Positions 42,877-51,925 of a DNA stretch of 64,000 bases are shown one piece after another. Each line of letters begins with the position of its first letter. Positions within the stretch are counted from its first letter, which is position 1. The notes beneath the pieces were generated by a model. It ran no database searches and was not told the DNA's origin. It was given only the letters and a program-made list of their open reading frames with translations. Both the position numbers and the translations under genes were made by a program. Source of the stretch: Planctomycetota bacterium (GTDB lineage: Bacteria; Planctomycetota; UBA1135; UBA2386); NCBI GenBank assembly GCA_020848735.1, contig JADLHO010000065.1:50968-114967 (forward strand). The letters run 5' to 3'.

Positions 42877-45477
42877 TCAGGGCAGCAGGCGCAGCGGCAC
42901 CGCATTGCTCGCGAACGCGAGGCGGGCGCTGCCCTGGTCCAGCGTGACGAACGCGTGGTGGAGCGTCGCGCCGGCGATCGAGGCCGGGGCGTTGTTCGGC
43001 AGGACGAGCGCGGCGCGGGAGCTGCCGCGCGCGTCGAGGACCCCGAAGTTGCCCTGGAGGTTGCTGGAGTTCGCGGCGACCACGGTGAGCCAGAACCAGG
43101 GGTCACCGACGATGTTCAGGGGGAGCACGATGCCGTCGATCGGCGTGCCGGGGGAACTGCCGCTGATCGAGCCGACGAGCGCATACGCGGCACCGGCGGC
43201 GCCCGAGCCGGCCTCGAGGGCGAAATCGACGCGGCCGGCGCCGGAGATCGAGAGTTCCGCGGTGCTCGCGGCGAGCGCATCGCATTCGTCGGGGCGGCCA
43301 TTGCCGTCGAAGTCGTGGCTGTGGCCGCTCGCGAGATCGCAGGCATCCAGGACGCCATTGCCATTGCAGTCGGCGGCGGCGCCGGATGCGATCTCGCACC
43401 AATCCGCTTCGCCGTTGGCATTGCAGTCGCCGCGGTCGCCGTAGCGCACCCGCAGCACGCGGCCGCCGGTCGCGGTGGGGCCCGTCGTGTTGCGATCGCG
43501 GTAGAACTCGGTGAAGTAGAGCCCGTCGGGCCCGGCCGCCAATCCGACCGCCGTGGCGTACCCATCGCCGACGTACTCGACGAACGGCGTCGGCCCGGAC
43601 ACGCGGTTGCCGGCGGCGTCGAGCACGAACTCGGTGATCCGTTTGCCGAGCGCCTGGCGGCCGGGCGCGTAGGTCGGCCCGGATTCCGTGACGAAGGCGT
43701 GGCCGCGCTTCGCGACGGGGAAGCCGCTGCCGCCGAACGACGCATCCTGGACGAAGGCGAGGTTCACCGGCCCGCGCGCGGGATTCCAGTTGTAGAGCGC
43801 GTGGTTCAGCATGCTCGAGTCGCTGCCGTTCCAGAGGTAGTCGCGTCCCGGCACGATCCGCGCGAAGCGATCGATCGAGGGCCCGTTCTCGACGACATAG
43901 CGGAAGCCGTCCGCCTCCCGCCACGCGCCGCCGAACGGGTTGCGGACGCCGTAGGCGTAGACGTAATCGCGCGCATCGCGGACGCCGCCGTCGTGGAACG
44001 GGTTCGACGCCACGGGCGAACCGTCGAGGTTCATGCGGAGGATCTTGCCGCGGTACGAGGCGAGCGAGCGCGCGGTGGCGGTCACGAAGCCGTCGCCCAT
44101 GTGGCAATGGAGCTCGCCGTTCACGATCTCCAGGCAGGAGATCTGGTGCGATTGGCCCTGCGACTCGCCGGTCATCTGCAGGATCGTCTGCTGCGAGCCG
44201 GCCGTGCGACCGCCATCCGTGGAGTGGAAGCGCACGATGCGCGGGTCGTTCGCCGCGAGCGAGGCGTTGTAGCGGAGCATCGAGGCGAACACGTCGCCGC
44301 TGACGGGATCCACCGCGATGCCCGTGAGGCCCTGCTCGCCCGCACCGGGGAAGGCGCCATTGGGCGTGTAGTTGAGGAGGCCCGTGGCATAGGTCAGCAC
44401 CGTGCCGTCGTTCGTGATCGTGCGGATCGTGCCGTAGAGCTCGGTGACGTAGAGCTTGGGATCGCCGGGCAGCGGACCGGGTCGCGGGACGAACGCCAGG
44501 TTCACGGGCATGCGCAGGTCCTGCGCGACGACCTCGACGACGTAGCCGGCGTCGCGCACGACCCAGGGCGCCGCGAGACCGCGGGCGGGTGTGGCGAAGG
44601 AGGGACTCGTCTGCGCGAGATTGCCGACGTAGGTCTGGCCCTCGAGGCTCACCCAATAGACGAGCGTCGCGCCCGGGAAGAGCGTCGCGGCGGGGAGGCG
44701 GATCGTCACCGCATGGCAGCCGCGCCCCAGCACGGTGAGGTTCGTCTCGGGGAGGGGCACGAAGCCGGGCCGCGAGCCGCCGTGCAGCACGACGCGCACG
44801 GGCTCGTGGGTCGCCAGGGCCGGCGGGTTCGTGATCGCATTGCCGGGCGAGGGGCTCGCGTCGAGACGCAGCAGCAGTTGCGCCGTCGGCGACTCCAGCC
44901 GCAGCGAGGCGTCGCTCGTCGCCGGCAGTTCGACTTCGAGGCCGTTCGGATCGGTCCAGATCGGCAGGGGCGACGCGACGACGTCGTCGAGTTCGAGTGC
45001 CGTCGCCTGGTCGAGCGCCGCGGTGTCGAACAGGACCGTCGCCCAGGCGCTCCACGAGCTCTGGGGATCCCCGCTGTCGTCCTGGTGCCTCACGCGGAGG
45101 CGATAGCGCGTCGACGGGTTCAGGAAGGTCCGCCCCGCGTGGCTGCCCTCGAAGCGGCCGTCGGCGAGGTGGATGTGCACGCGGTCGCCACCCGTCACCG
45201 CGAGCGCGCTCCAGATGCGGAGCGCGGGGTTGGCCGTCCAGAGCTCCCAGTCGGAGGCGGCGTGCCGATCGTTCGGATCGGGATCGGCGAACGCGAGCGT
45301 CTCCATGTGGACGTCGAACGCGCTCACGCGCGAGAGCGCGACCGGCTCGCTGATCGTCGGCGTGTTCGGCGGAGAGTTGCCCTGGGCGCGCAGCCCGCTC
45401 GCGTGGCTGAGGATGGCGAGGTGCGCGAGCGCGGTGAGGATGGCGGCGCTCGCGCGGCGCCGGTGCGGTGACGACAT
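42877..45477 (-). CDS. Secreted glucose/sorbosone dehydrogenase-like beta-propeller with dockerin-like repeats
   Basis: An 866-aa protein with a signal peptide. Residues about 35-330 form beta-sandwich domains ('PNTPTISEPVALSRVSAF', 'PSTRYRLRVRHQDD'). Residues about 335-680 form a GSDH-type propeller: 'MPVNLAFVPRPG', 'LYVTELYGTIRTI', 'GEQGLTGIAVDPVSG', 'YRGKILRMNLDGSP', 'YAYGVRNPFGGAW'. Near residue 685 come Asp/Asn/Gly/Cys repeats ('DCNANGEADWCEIASG', 'DCNGNGVLDACDLASG', 'DFDGNGRPDECD') like those common in Planctomycetota secreted proteins, probably calcium-binding. GSDH enzymes oxidise sugars with PQQ; activity here is unproven. ATG at 45477 follows a GGGAG. Confidence 0.82.
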   Translation of the reverse strand: MSSPHRRRASAAILTALAHLAILSHASGLRAQGNSPPNTPTISEPVALSRVSAFDVHMETLAFADPDPNDRHAASDWELWTANPALRIWSALAVTGGDRVHIHLADGRFEGSHAGRTFLNPSTRYRLRVRHQDDSGDPQSSWSAWATVLFDTAALDQATALELDDVVASPLPIWTDPNGLEVELPATSDASLRLESPTAQLLLRLDASPSPGNAITNPPALATHEPVRVVLHGGSRPGFVPLPETNLTVLGRGCHAVTIRLPAATLFPGATLVYWVSLEGQTYVGNLAQTSPSFATPARGLAAPWVVRDAGYVVEVVAQDLRMPVNLAFVPRPGPLPGDPKLYVTELYGTIRTITNDGTVLTYATGLLNYTPNGAFPGAGEQGLTGIAVDPVSGDVFASMLRYNASLAANDPRIVRFHSTDGGRTAGSQQTILQMTGESQGQSHQISCLEIVNGELHCHMGDGFVTATARSLASYRGKILRMNLDGSPVASNPFHDGGVRDARDYVYAYGVRNPFGGAWREADGFRYVVENGPSIDRFARIVPGRDYLWNGSDSSMLNHALYNWNPARGPVNLAFVQDASFGGSGFPVAKRGHAFVTESGPTYAPGRQALGKRITEFVLDAAGNRVSGPTPFVEYVGDGYATAVGLAAGPDGLYFTEFYRDRNTTGPTATGGRVLRVRYGDRGDCNANGEADWCEIASGAAADCNGNGVLDACDLASGHSHDFDGNGRPDECDALAASTAELSISGAGRVDFALEAGSGAAGAAYALVGSISGSSPGTPIDGIVLPLNIVGDPWFWLTVVAANSSNLQGNFGVLDARGSSRAALVLPNNAPASIAGATLHHAFVTLDQGSARLAFASNAVPLRLLP

Positions 45478-45549
45478 TCGACTCCCGTGGACTGGAGAGG
45501 GCCTGGCCCACGCGATGATCGAGCGCCGCGCGGGCGGCGACAAGCGCGG

Positions 45550-46908
45550 TCACGCCGTCGGGTTGCGGCCCGACGCGCGCCGTGCGACGGCGAAGAGCAA
45601 TGCGCCGGCGGCGAGCGCATAGGCGCCGCCGAGCAATTGCTGGCGATCCGCGCCGACGAGGATCAACAGCGAGACGAGGATCGCGAGGACCGGCACGAGC
45701 GCTCCGCCCGGCACCGCGAAGACCGCGGGCGGCACCGTCGCGGCGAAGCGGGGGCCACGCAGCGCGAGCATCGCCGCGCAGGCGCCGGTGTAGGTCACGA
45801 GGCGCGCGACCGCGCTGGCGACGGCGAGCTGCTCGAAGGAACCGCTGACGGCGAGGACGAGCGCCACCGCCGCGGTGAACCAGACGGCATTCGACGGCGT
45901 GCGATGGCGGGGATGGATGCGCGCGAAGAAGGCCGGCAGGGCGCGGTTCTCCGCCAATGCGAAGAGCATGCGCGAGCCGGTGAGGACCTGACCGGCGTTG
46001 TTGCCCGTCATCGACACGATCGAGCCGATCGTGATCATCGCGACGCCCAGAGGGCCGAGGAACACGCCCGCGGCGTCGGCCATGGGCGTGCGTGAGGCCG
46101 TCACGTCGTCGAGCACCGTCTGCGTGACGACCTGGCCCAGCGTCATGATCGACGTCACGGCGACGATGGTCGCGATGAACGCGAACGGGATGTCGCGGCG
46201 TGGATCGCGGGCCTCTCCCGCGGGCACGGAGATCACGTCGAAGCCGCCGAACGCGAAGATCAGCAGCAGGGCCGCCGTCGAGGCCTGCTGCGCGTCGATC
46301 GCGGGCAGCGGGGAGAGCCGGCCGAAGTCCGCGGCGAAGAGGCCGATCGCGATGAAGACCGCGAGGGGGACGAGTTTGCCGATCGTCAGCACGTTGACGA
46401 CGAGCGACCCCAGGCGGACGCCGCGGTGGTTGATCCACGCGAGCAGCAGCGTGATGGCCGAGAGGATCGCGATGCGCGCGGGGCCCGCGGCCGCGCCGTC
46501 CCAATACTGACCGAGCGCGAGGGCGATGCCATTGACCACCGAGGCCTGGCTCGCGACGCGCGTGAACCACTGCATCCAGCCGACCTCGAACGCGACGAAG
46601 TCGCCGAACGCGGCGCGCGTGTAGAGATACGGACCGCCGGTGCCCTCGAAGCGGCTGCCGACCTCGGCGAAGCAGAGCGCGACGAGCAGGGAGGCCACGC
46701 CGATGGCGACGAAGAACCAGGGCGCCCACGCGCCGATCGGCGTCGCGACCTTGGAAGGGATCAGGAAGATCGCGCCGCCGATGACCTGGTTGATCCCGAT
46801 CGCGACGAGATCCCAGCGCGACAGCGCACGCACGAGTCCCGGCGTGGGTGAGGCGGCTCCCGTCGGTGCATCGCGTGGGTCCATCGAGTGCTGCGCGCGG
46901 CGGGTCAC
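45550..46908 (-). CDS. APC-superfamily amino acid permease
   Basis: A 452-aa protein with about 12 transmembrane segments. 'LVAIGINQVIGGAIFLIPS' is the conserved first helix of APC transporters, and 'FAFGGFDVISVPAGEARDPRRDIP' is the helix 6-7 signature. 'GNNAGQVLTGSRMLFALAENRALP' is typical of the region after helix 8. It imports or exchanges amino acids or amines; the substrate is unknown. GTG at 46908 overlaps the response-regulator stop (GTGA), though an ATG nine codons in could be used. Coupling to a two-component system suggests that the system controls it or senses its substrate. Confidence 0.88.
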   Translation of the reverse strand: MTRRAQHSMDPRDAPTGAASPTPGLVRALSRWDLVAIGINQVIGGAIFLIPSKVATPIGAWAPWFFVAIGVASLLVALCFAEVGSRFEGTGGPYLYTRAAFGDFVAFEVGWMQWFTRVASQASVVNGIALALGQYWDGAAAGPARIAILSAITLLLAWINHRGVRLGSLVVNVLTIGKLVPLAVFIAIGLFAADFGRLSPLPAIDAQQASTAALLLIFAFGGFDVISVPAGEARDPRRDIPFAFIATIVAVTSIMTLGQVVTQTVLDDVTASRTPMADAAGVFLGPLGVAMITIGSIVSMTGNNAGQVLTGSRMLFALAENRALPAFFARIHPRHRTPSNAVWFTAAVALVLAVSGSFEQLAVASAVARLVTYTGACAAMLALRGPRFAATVPPAVFAVPGGALVPVLAILVSLLILVGADRQQLLGGAYALAAGALLFAVARRASGRNPTA

Positions 46909-47621
46909 CCGCGCTCCGGCTCCGCGTCGACGACCAGGCGGTAGCCGACGCCGTGGACGGTGAGCAGGTGCTGCGGCCGCCGGCTGTCGTCCTCGAGCTT
47001 GGTGCGCAGGTTGACCATGTGCGTGTCGACGGCCCGTGGACCCACGTAGGCATCGCTGCCCCAGACCAGGTCGAGGATGCGTTCGCGGCGCACGGCGAGT
47101 CCGCGCTCCGCGAAGAGCAGCGCCAGCATGCCGGCCTCCTTCTTCGAGAGCGACTCGATGCGCTGGCCGTCGACGCGGATCTCGAAGGCGCCGAGGTCGA
47201 TCTCGCGGCGGCCGAGGCGGAAGACCTGCTGCGCGGCCTGCGGCGATCGCGTGTCGCGGCCGTGACGGCGCAGGAGCGCGCGGACGCGCGCGATCAGCTC
47301 GCGCATGCCGAAGGGCTTGCCGAGGTGGTCGTCGGCGCCGAGGTCGAGGCCGAGGACCTTGTCCGCCTCGTCGGTCTTCGCGGTGAGGAGGAGCACGGGC
47401 GTCGCGAGTCGGGCCTCGCGGATCGCGCGGAGCACCTCGTAGCCGCTGCGGCCGGGCAGCATCACGTCGAGGACCACGACGTCGAAGTGCCGCGTGAGCG
47501 CGAGCTCGCGCGCGGCATTGCCGTCGGCGACCGGGCTGACGTCGTAGCCCTCGTCCGTGAAGGCGTCGCGCAGGCCTTCGCGCAGCGCGCGGTCGTCCTC
47601 GACCAGCAGGAGTCGTTTCAT
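46905..47621 (-). CDS. OmpR/PhoB-family response regulator
   Basis: A 238-aa regulator. Receiver domain: 'LLLVEDDRALREGLRDAF', phospho-acceptor Asp52 in 'VVVLDVMLPG', Thr in 'LLLTAKTD' and Lys in 'DDHLGKPFGMREL'. The DNA-binding winged helix (about 140-235) has 'LSKKEAGMLALLFAERG', 'VRRERILDLVWG' and 'RAVDTHMVNLRTKLEDD'. All phosphorylation residues are intact. It is coupled to its sensor kinase upstream (ATGA) and to the permease downstream (GTGA). Confidence 0.95.
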   Translation of the reverse strand: MKRLLLVEDDRALREGLRDAFTDEGYDVSPVADGNAARELALTRHFDVVVLDVMLPGRSGYEVLRAIREARLATPVLLLTAKTDEADKVLGLDLGADDHLGKPFGMRELIARVRALLRRHGRDTRSPQAAQQVFRLGRREIDLGAFEIRVDGQRIESLSKKEAGMLALLFAERGLAVRRERILDLVWGSDAYVGPRAVDTHMVNLRTKLEDDSRRPQHLLTVHGVGYRLVVDAEPERG

Positions 47622-49393
47622 GTGGAGCGAGCCTCGTCGGCCGGCGCGCGCGGCAGGCTCAGACGGAAGCACGCGCCGGGGCCGTCCGTCCGTGGTTCGC
47701 AGGCGAGTTCGCCGCCGTGGGCCCTCGCGATGGCGCGCGCGAGGTGCAGGCCGAGGCCGGCGCCCGGCACGCCCCCGTGCGCGTGCGCCCGGCCGCGCAC
47801 GAAGCGCTCGAAGATGCGCTCGCGTTCGTCGTCGGGCACGCCGGGTCCGCGGTCGCGCACGCGCAGGTGGATCCATCCGCCGTCGGCGAGGGCCTCGAGC
47901 GAGAGCTCGCCACCCGACTCGCCGGAGTCCGTCTCACCGGTGCCCGACGCACCGTACTTCTGCGCGTTGTCGCAGAGGTTCAGCAGGGCCTGCTGGATCG
48001 CATTGCGGTCGGCGTCGAGCTCCGCGTCGCCGCTCCGGTCGTCGACCGCGAAGCGCAATCCCTTGGCGCGTGCCAGGGTCGCGACGACCCGCGCGGCGTC
48101 CGCCACGAGCTCGCGCACGGGCACCCGGCGCCGGTCGTAGCTCCGTTCGCCGCGTTCCATGCGGCCGAGATCGAGCACGTTCTCGACGAGCGCCGAGAGC
48201 CGCGTCGCCTCGCTCGCGAGCATCGCGTGGTACTCGGCGCGACGGTCGTGGTCCTTCACCTGGCCTTCGACGAGGCGTTCGGCGAGGAGCCGCAGCGCGG
48301 CGATCGGCGTGCGGAGCTCGTGCGTCACGGTCGTGAGGAACTCGCTGCGCACGCGCATCGCCTCGCGCTCGCGCACGATGCCGCGGCGGACCGCGAGGAG
48401 GCCGCCGGCGAAGGCGATCGCGCACGCGAGCAGCACGAGCAGCAGGCCGAGCAGCGCCGCGCGATCGACCGGCCGATGCTCGGGTTCGAGCGCGAGGAGG
48501 CCCGGCACGATGTCGATCGCGGCGGGGTTCGTCGAGCCCGCGCGCACCGTGCCCGACCAGGGCGCCTTCAGCAGGGGGCTCGCGCGCAGTCGCGCCGTGA
48601 ACTCGAAGGGCGGCACGACCGCTCCGCGTCCCTCGCCCGCGGCATCCGCCCGGTAGAGCAGCAGGGTCTCGCCGACACCGAGGACGAGCGGCCGTTCCGG
48701 CGCGGCGGCGACGAGTGCCCCCACGAGCGACGCGGCGACGCGCAGGGTCGCGCGCTCCTCGACGACCGCCGCGTGCCTCGTCGCCAACTCCTCGGCGGCA
48801 GCCGTCGCTCCGAGCTCGGCGAGACGCTCGACGAGCGCGCGGTTCTCGCCGCTCGTGCCGCGCGCGACGGTCGCCAGCGCCTCGCCCGGCACGGCCTCGC
48901 CGCGGCTGGCCTGCAGGACGGCGAGGCCGGCCGCGGTCTGACGCAGCGCTGCGGCCTGCGCCAGGTCGGTGAGCAGGCCGTCGACGAGCTGCGCGCAGCG
49001 TCGCCCGTCGCCCGTCCGATGCGCTTGCCAGGCCAGCGCGAGCCGGACCGCGCCGCGTGCCTTGGGACCGAGCGAGGGGATCAGGAGCTCGAGGCGCGCC
49101 GCCGCCCCTTGGTCCACCTCGAGCTCGTCGAGCGAAGCGCGCACCTGACCGCTGAGTGCGAGGGCGGGCTCCTCGGGCGACGCCTCGCGGGAACCGACGC
49201 GGGCATCGACGACGAGTTCACCCGCAGCGATCGCGAAGCGCTCGGAGGGCTCCGCCAGGTCGAGTGGCGCGGCCAGGAGCACCGAGCGCAACTCGGCGGC
49301 GCAGGCCTCGGCGGCGCGCCGCGCATCGCCGATCGAGCGGCGCTCGGCATCCTGCCAGGCGACGACGATGCTGCGAACGCCGAGCGTGAGCAT
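47618..49393 (-). CDS. Sensor histidine kinase (HisKA/HATPase_c)
   Basis: A 591-aa kinase as read from the first canonical ATG. A periplasmic domain of about 300 residues (helical, TPR-like: 'AVRLALAWQAHRTGDGRR') is followed by a transmembrane helix ('LLGLLLVLLACAIAFAGGLLAV', about 325-347). HisKA has 'FLTTVTHELRTPIAALRLL' with the phospho-His. The ATPase has N box 'LLNLCDNAQKYG', G1 'DRGPGVPDDE' and G2 'GAGLGLHLARAI'. The first transmembrane helix appears to begin upstream of this ATG: the in-frame codons encode 'ARPPAITLTWSLVLIAGLG'. No ATG, GTG or TTG lies there, so a rare start may be used (an ATC at 49451-49453). Confidence 0.9.
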   Translation of the reverse strand: MLTLGVRSIVVAWQDAERRSIGDARRAAEACAAELRSVLLAAPLDLAEPSERFAIAAGELVVDARVGSREASPEEPALALSGQVRASLDELEVDQGAAARLELLIPSLGPKARGAVRLALAWQAHRTGDGRRCAQLVDGLLTDLAQAAALRQTAAGLAVLQASRGEAVPGEALATVARGTSGENRALVERLAELGATAAAEELATRHAAVVEERATLRVAASLVGALVAAAPERPLVLGVGETLLLYRADAAGEGRGAVVPPFEFTARLRASPLLKAPWSGTVRAGSTNPAAIDIVPGLLALEPEHRPVDRAALLGLLLVLLACAIAFAGGLLAVRRGIVREREAMRVRSEFLTTVTHELRTPIAALRLLAERLVEGQVKDHDRRAEYHAMLASEATRLSALVENVLDLGRMERGERSYDRRRVPVRELVADAARVVATLARAKGLRFAVDDRSGDAELDADRNAIQQALLNLCDNAQKYGASGTGETDSGESGGELSLEALADGGWIHLRVRDRGPGVPDDERERIFERFVRGRAHAHGGVPGAGLGLHLARAIARAHGGELACEPRTDGPGACFRLSLPRAPADEARST

Positions 49394-49461
49394 GCCGAGC
49401 CCGGCGATCAGGACGAGGGACCAGGTGAGAGTGATGGCGGGAGGACGGGCGATGAGGCGGG

Positions 49462-49467
49462 ACCATA
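49462..49467 (-). promoter_or_regulatory. TATGGT (minus strand), possible -10 box for the histidine kinase
   Basis: TATGGT on the minus strand ends 8 nt before the in-frame ATC at 49453. This is the spacing seen at other leaderless-type starts here, and it would place the transcript start at that ATC. Support is circumstantial. Confidence 0.3.
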
Positions 49468-49622
49468 GAGCGGAGCCCGCGCGGGCTCGTCAGGAACTCG
49501 TGGGGCTCGGGCGCTTGCGAAAGGTCTCGAAGCCGTGGCTTGCAAGACGCGAGGCTTTGCGTTGCAATCCCGGTCCAGCGCATGTCAGCGCGGCCGCCGG
49601 GCGGGCGGCCCATGGAGGCTCG

Positions 49623-50552
49623 ATGATCGCTGGACCGATCCTGCCGCGAACCGCGGAGGGACTGTGGAGTGTCGTGCAAGACGACCCGGGTCGTGTCGAA
49701 CACGGCCTCGAGTTCCTGCGGCGCGATCTCCAGCTCGAAGACGGACTGCGCATCGATGCCCTCGCCGCGGACGCCGCGGGCCGGCCGGTGCTCGTCTTCG
49801 CTTCGATGGTCGAACACGACCACGCCCTGCCCGCGCGCCTTGCCGACACCGTGGCCTGGTTCGCGCGCAGCGGGCCCATCGTCCGGGCCTTGCTCGACGG
49901 CGCCCGCGTGCGCCTCGAGATCGCCCCGCGGGTCCTCGTCGTGGGCTTCGAGTTCACCGAGCGCTGTCTCGCGCGGCTCCGCGCCGATGTCGATCACGAC
50001 CTCGTCATCGTGCGCGTGGATGCCATGCGCGTCGCCGGTCGCACGCACGTCGGGACGACCGTCGTCCATGCGAGTCAACGGCATCACGACGCCGGTCTCG
50101 CCGCGATCGCGAGCGGTGAGGTCGCCCCGCGCGTCGCGCGGCTCGCGGATCTGCTGGGGCGCCTCGACGAGGATCTCGCGATCGACGGCGACCGCTTCGC
50201 CCGGACCTGGCGTTGCGACGGCGTGCCCATCGTGCGCCTCGAGCGCGCCGCGCGGAGCGTGATCGCGGCCGTGCCCGGACATCGCCCCATCGCGCTGGCG
50301 CACGACGAGGCCGTCGACGAGGTCGTCGACCTCGCCTCGCGGCGCTACCTCGGCGTCGTGGCGGCGTGGAACGAAGTGCCCGGCGCCGTGGCCCCGGCGG
50401 TCGCCGCGCCGCCGCGCCCGCCGGCGCTCGGACGCGAGGTGCGCGATGCCCTCGAACGACGCGAGGCGCAGGTCGACATCGCGTCGGCGGAGGTCAGCGC
50501 CGCCGAGTACGACGCCTTCTTCGCCGACGGTCCGTCGGAAGGTCCCGCGTGA
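49623..50552 (+). CDS. PD-(D/E)xK nuclease-like protein, possibly degenerate
   Basis: A 309-aa soluble protein. The N-terminal 200 residues follow the outline of a RecB/NucS-type nuclease-like fold: 'LQLEDGLRIDALAADAAGRP', 'VLVFASMVEHDHALPARLAD' and 'RLEIAPRVLVVGFEFTERCL'. In active members the second element has E-x-K; here 'VLVFASMV' lacks both, so catalysis is doubtful. The C-terminal 80 residues are a Pro/Arg-rich tail with a terminal helix. A clear Shine-Dalgarno (GGAGG, 5 nt from the ATG) is present. It precedes the MinD-like gene by about 85 nt. Confidence 0.6.
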   Translation: MIAGPILPRTAEGLWSVVQDDPGRVEHGLEFLRRDLQLEDGLRIDALAADAAGRPVLVFASMVEHDHALPARLADTVAWFARSGPIVRALLDGARVRLEIAPRVLVVGFEFTERCLARLRADVDHDLVIVRVDAMRVAGRTHVGTTVVHASQRHHDAGLAAIASGEVAPRVARLADLLGRLDEDLAIDGDRFARTWRCDGVPIVRLERAARSVIAAVPGHRPIALAHDEAVDEVVDLASRRYLGVVAAWNEVPGAVAPAVAAPPRPPALGREVRDALERREAQVDIASAEVSAAEYDAFFADGPSEGPA

Positions 50553-50637
50553 ACGATTCGCGCGGACCGACGCGGACCCACGCGCCGTATCGCACGGCGC
50601 ACGGCAGCCTGGCTCGAGTCTGCCGCGGGAGGTCCCC

Positions 50638-51552
50638 GTGCAGCCCTTCGATCACAGCGAGTCCATCGAACCCAGCGACCGGACGGTCGGACCCGCGGCG
50701 GCGGGCGACCGCGCGGAGGTACCGAACCGCGAGGCCCTGAGCGTCGCCATCGCGAGCGGGAAGGGTGGGACCGGGAAGTCGTTCCTGGCGACCAATCTCG
50801 CGATCGTCGCGGCGCGTTCGGGCTCGCGCTGCACGCTCGTCGACGCGGATTACGGACTCGCCGCGGATCACCTGCTCCTCGGCGTGAGTCCGCGGCGCAC
50901 CATCCAGGACCTCGTCGAAGGCCGCGCGGCGCCGGCGGCGTGCCTGCACGAGACGCCCTTCGGCGTGCGTCTCGTGCCCGGGACGACCGGGGTCACGGAA
51001 TTGGCCGCGCTCGGCCGCCGGGAGCTGCACTCGATCGCGCGCGGGCTCGGCGAGTGGTGCCGCGAGAGCGAGCTGCTCCTCATCGATGCCGGCGCGGGAA
51101 TCCAGTCCGCGGTGATCTCGACGATCGTCGCGGCCGACGCCGTGGTGCTCGTCGTGCAGTCGGAGATCGCGTCGCTGACCGATGCCTATGCCGTCCTCAA
51201 GTGCCTGATGCGCCGGCCGGCGCCGCATCCGCGCTTCGGGGTCGTGGTGAACCGCGCGACGTCCGCCGAGGCCGCGCTCGCGTCCTTCGCCAAGCTCGCG
51301 GACGTCGCGCGGCGATTCCTCGGGGTCTCGCTGCACGATCTCGGTCACGTGAGCGAGGAGCCGGCGGTGACGCCGCGGCGCCTCGGTCAACCGCCGCTGG
51401 TCGCCAGTCACCCCGAATGCCGCACCGCCGTGGAGATCCGCCGGATCCTCGTGCGCCTCGGCGTGATGACGGGGGGATTGCTGGGCCGCCCGCGGCTGCC
51501 GACGGAGGGCATCGCGGAGCGGATGATCCGGCAGTTGCCCCGCCCGGCCTGA
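50638..51552 (+). CDS. MinD/ParA-family ATPase (FlhG-like)
   Basis: A 304-aa P-loop ATPase with deviant Walker A 'IASGKGGTGKSFLATNLAIV', 'CTLVDADYGLAADHLLLG' (switch I region) and 'LLLIDAGAGIQSAVISTI' (Walker B/switch II). The layout is that of MinD/FlhG rather than chromosomal ParA, with no N-terminal helix-turn-helix. Such ATPases place protein complexes in the cell. No flagellar, Min or ParB gene is nearby, so its cargo is unknown. GTG at 50638 is chosen because GGGAGGT lies 5 nt upstream. Confidence 0.85.
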   Translation: MQPFDHSESIEPSDRTVGPAAAGDRAEVPNREALSVAIASGKGGTGKSFLATNLAIVAARSGSRCTLVDADYGLAADHLLLGVSPRRTIQDLVEGRAAPAACLHETPFGVRLVPGTTGVTELAALGRRELHSIARGLGEWCRESELLLIDAGAGIQSAVISTIVAADAVVLVVQSEIASLTDAYAVLKCLMRRPAPHPRFGVVVNRATSAEAALASFAKLADVARRFLGVSLHDLGHVSEEPAVTPRRLGQPPLVASHPECRTAVEIRRILVRLGVMTGGLLGRPRLPTEGIAERMIRQLPRPA

Positions 51553-51881
51553 CCGCGTCGCGGCGGCGCCGTCTCGCCTGGCTCTGGTTCCACCTCACGC
51601 TCGGCCTCCTGGTGAAGGTGTTCGCCGTCGAGGTCGACGCGGTCCTGCGGGAACCGCGCCTGCCGGTGCTGCCCTGCCGGATCGACCCCAACCGGGCCCG
51701 CGTGGCGGAACTCGCGTTGCTGCCGGGCCTCGGCCCGGCGCGGGCCGAGGCGATCGTGCTGGCGCGGGTCCGCCACGGTCCGATCCGCAGCCTCGAGGAC
51801 TTCGCGCGGATCGAGGGGATCGGACCGGCGCTGGCCGCGCGTCTCCGCGATTGGCTCGAGCTCTCCGAGTCGGCGCGATGA
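51549..51881 (+). CDS. Short membrane-anchored helix-hairpin-helix (ComEA-like) protein
   Basis: A protein of about 110 aa. A basic N-terminus and one transmembrane helix ('LAWLWFHLTLGLLVKVFAV') are followed by two helix-hairpin-helix motifs: 'NRARVAELALLPGLGPARAE' and 'LEDFARIEGIGPALAARLRD'. ComEA-type proteins bind DNA non-specifically during uptake. The frame has no ATG; CTG at 51549 overlaps the upstream stop as CTGA, matching the NTGA coupling used elsewhere here and keeping the membrane helix. A GTG at 51612 would remove most of that helix. No other competence gene is in the window. Confidence 0.65.
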   Translation: MTASRRRRLAWLWFHLTLGLLVKVFAVEVDAVLREPRLPVLPCRIDPNRARVAELALLPGLGPARAEAIVLARVRHGPIRSLEDFARIEGIGPALAARLRDWLELSESAR

Positions 51882-51910
51882 GAGGCGGTCGCAGTGCGCG
51901 GTCGATCGGG

Positions 51911-51916
51911 TAACCT
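51911..51916 (+). promoter_or_regulatory. TAACCT, -10-like hexamer 9 nt before nadC
   Basis: TAACCT ends 9 nt before the nadC ATG at 51926, and no Shine-Dalgarno is visible. It would allow nadC to be transcribed separately from the genes before it. Confidence 0.4.
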
Positions 51917-51925
51917 CCGCGCGCC

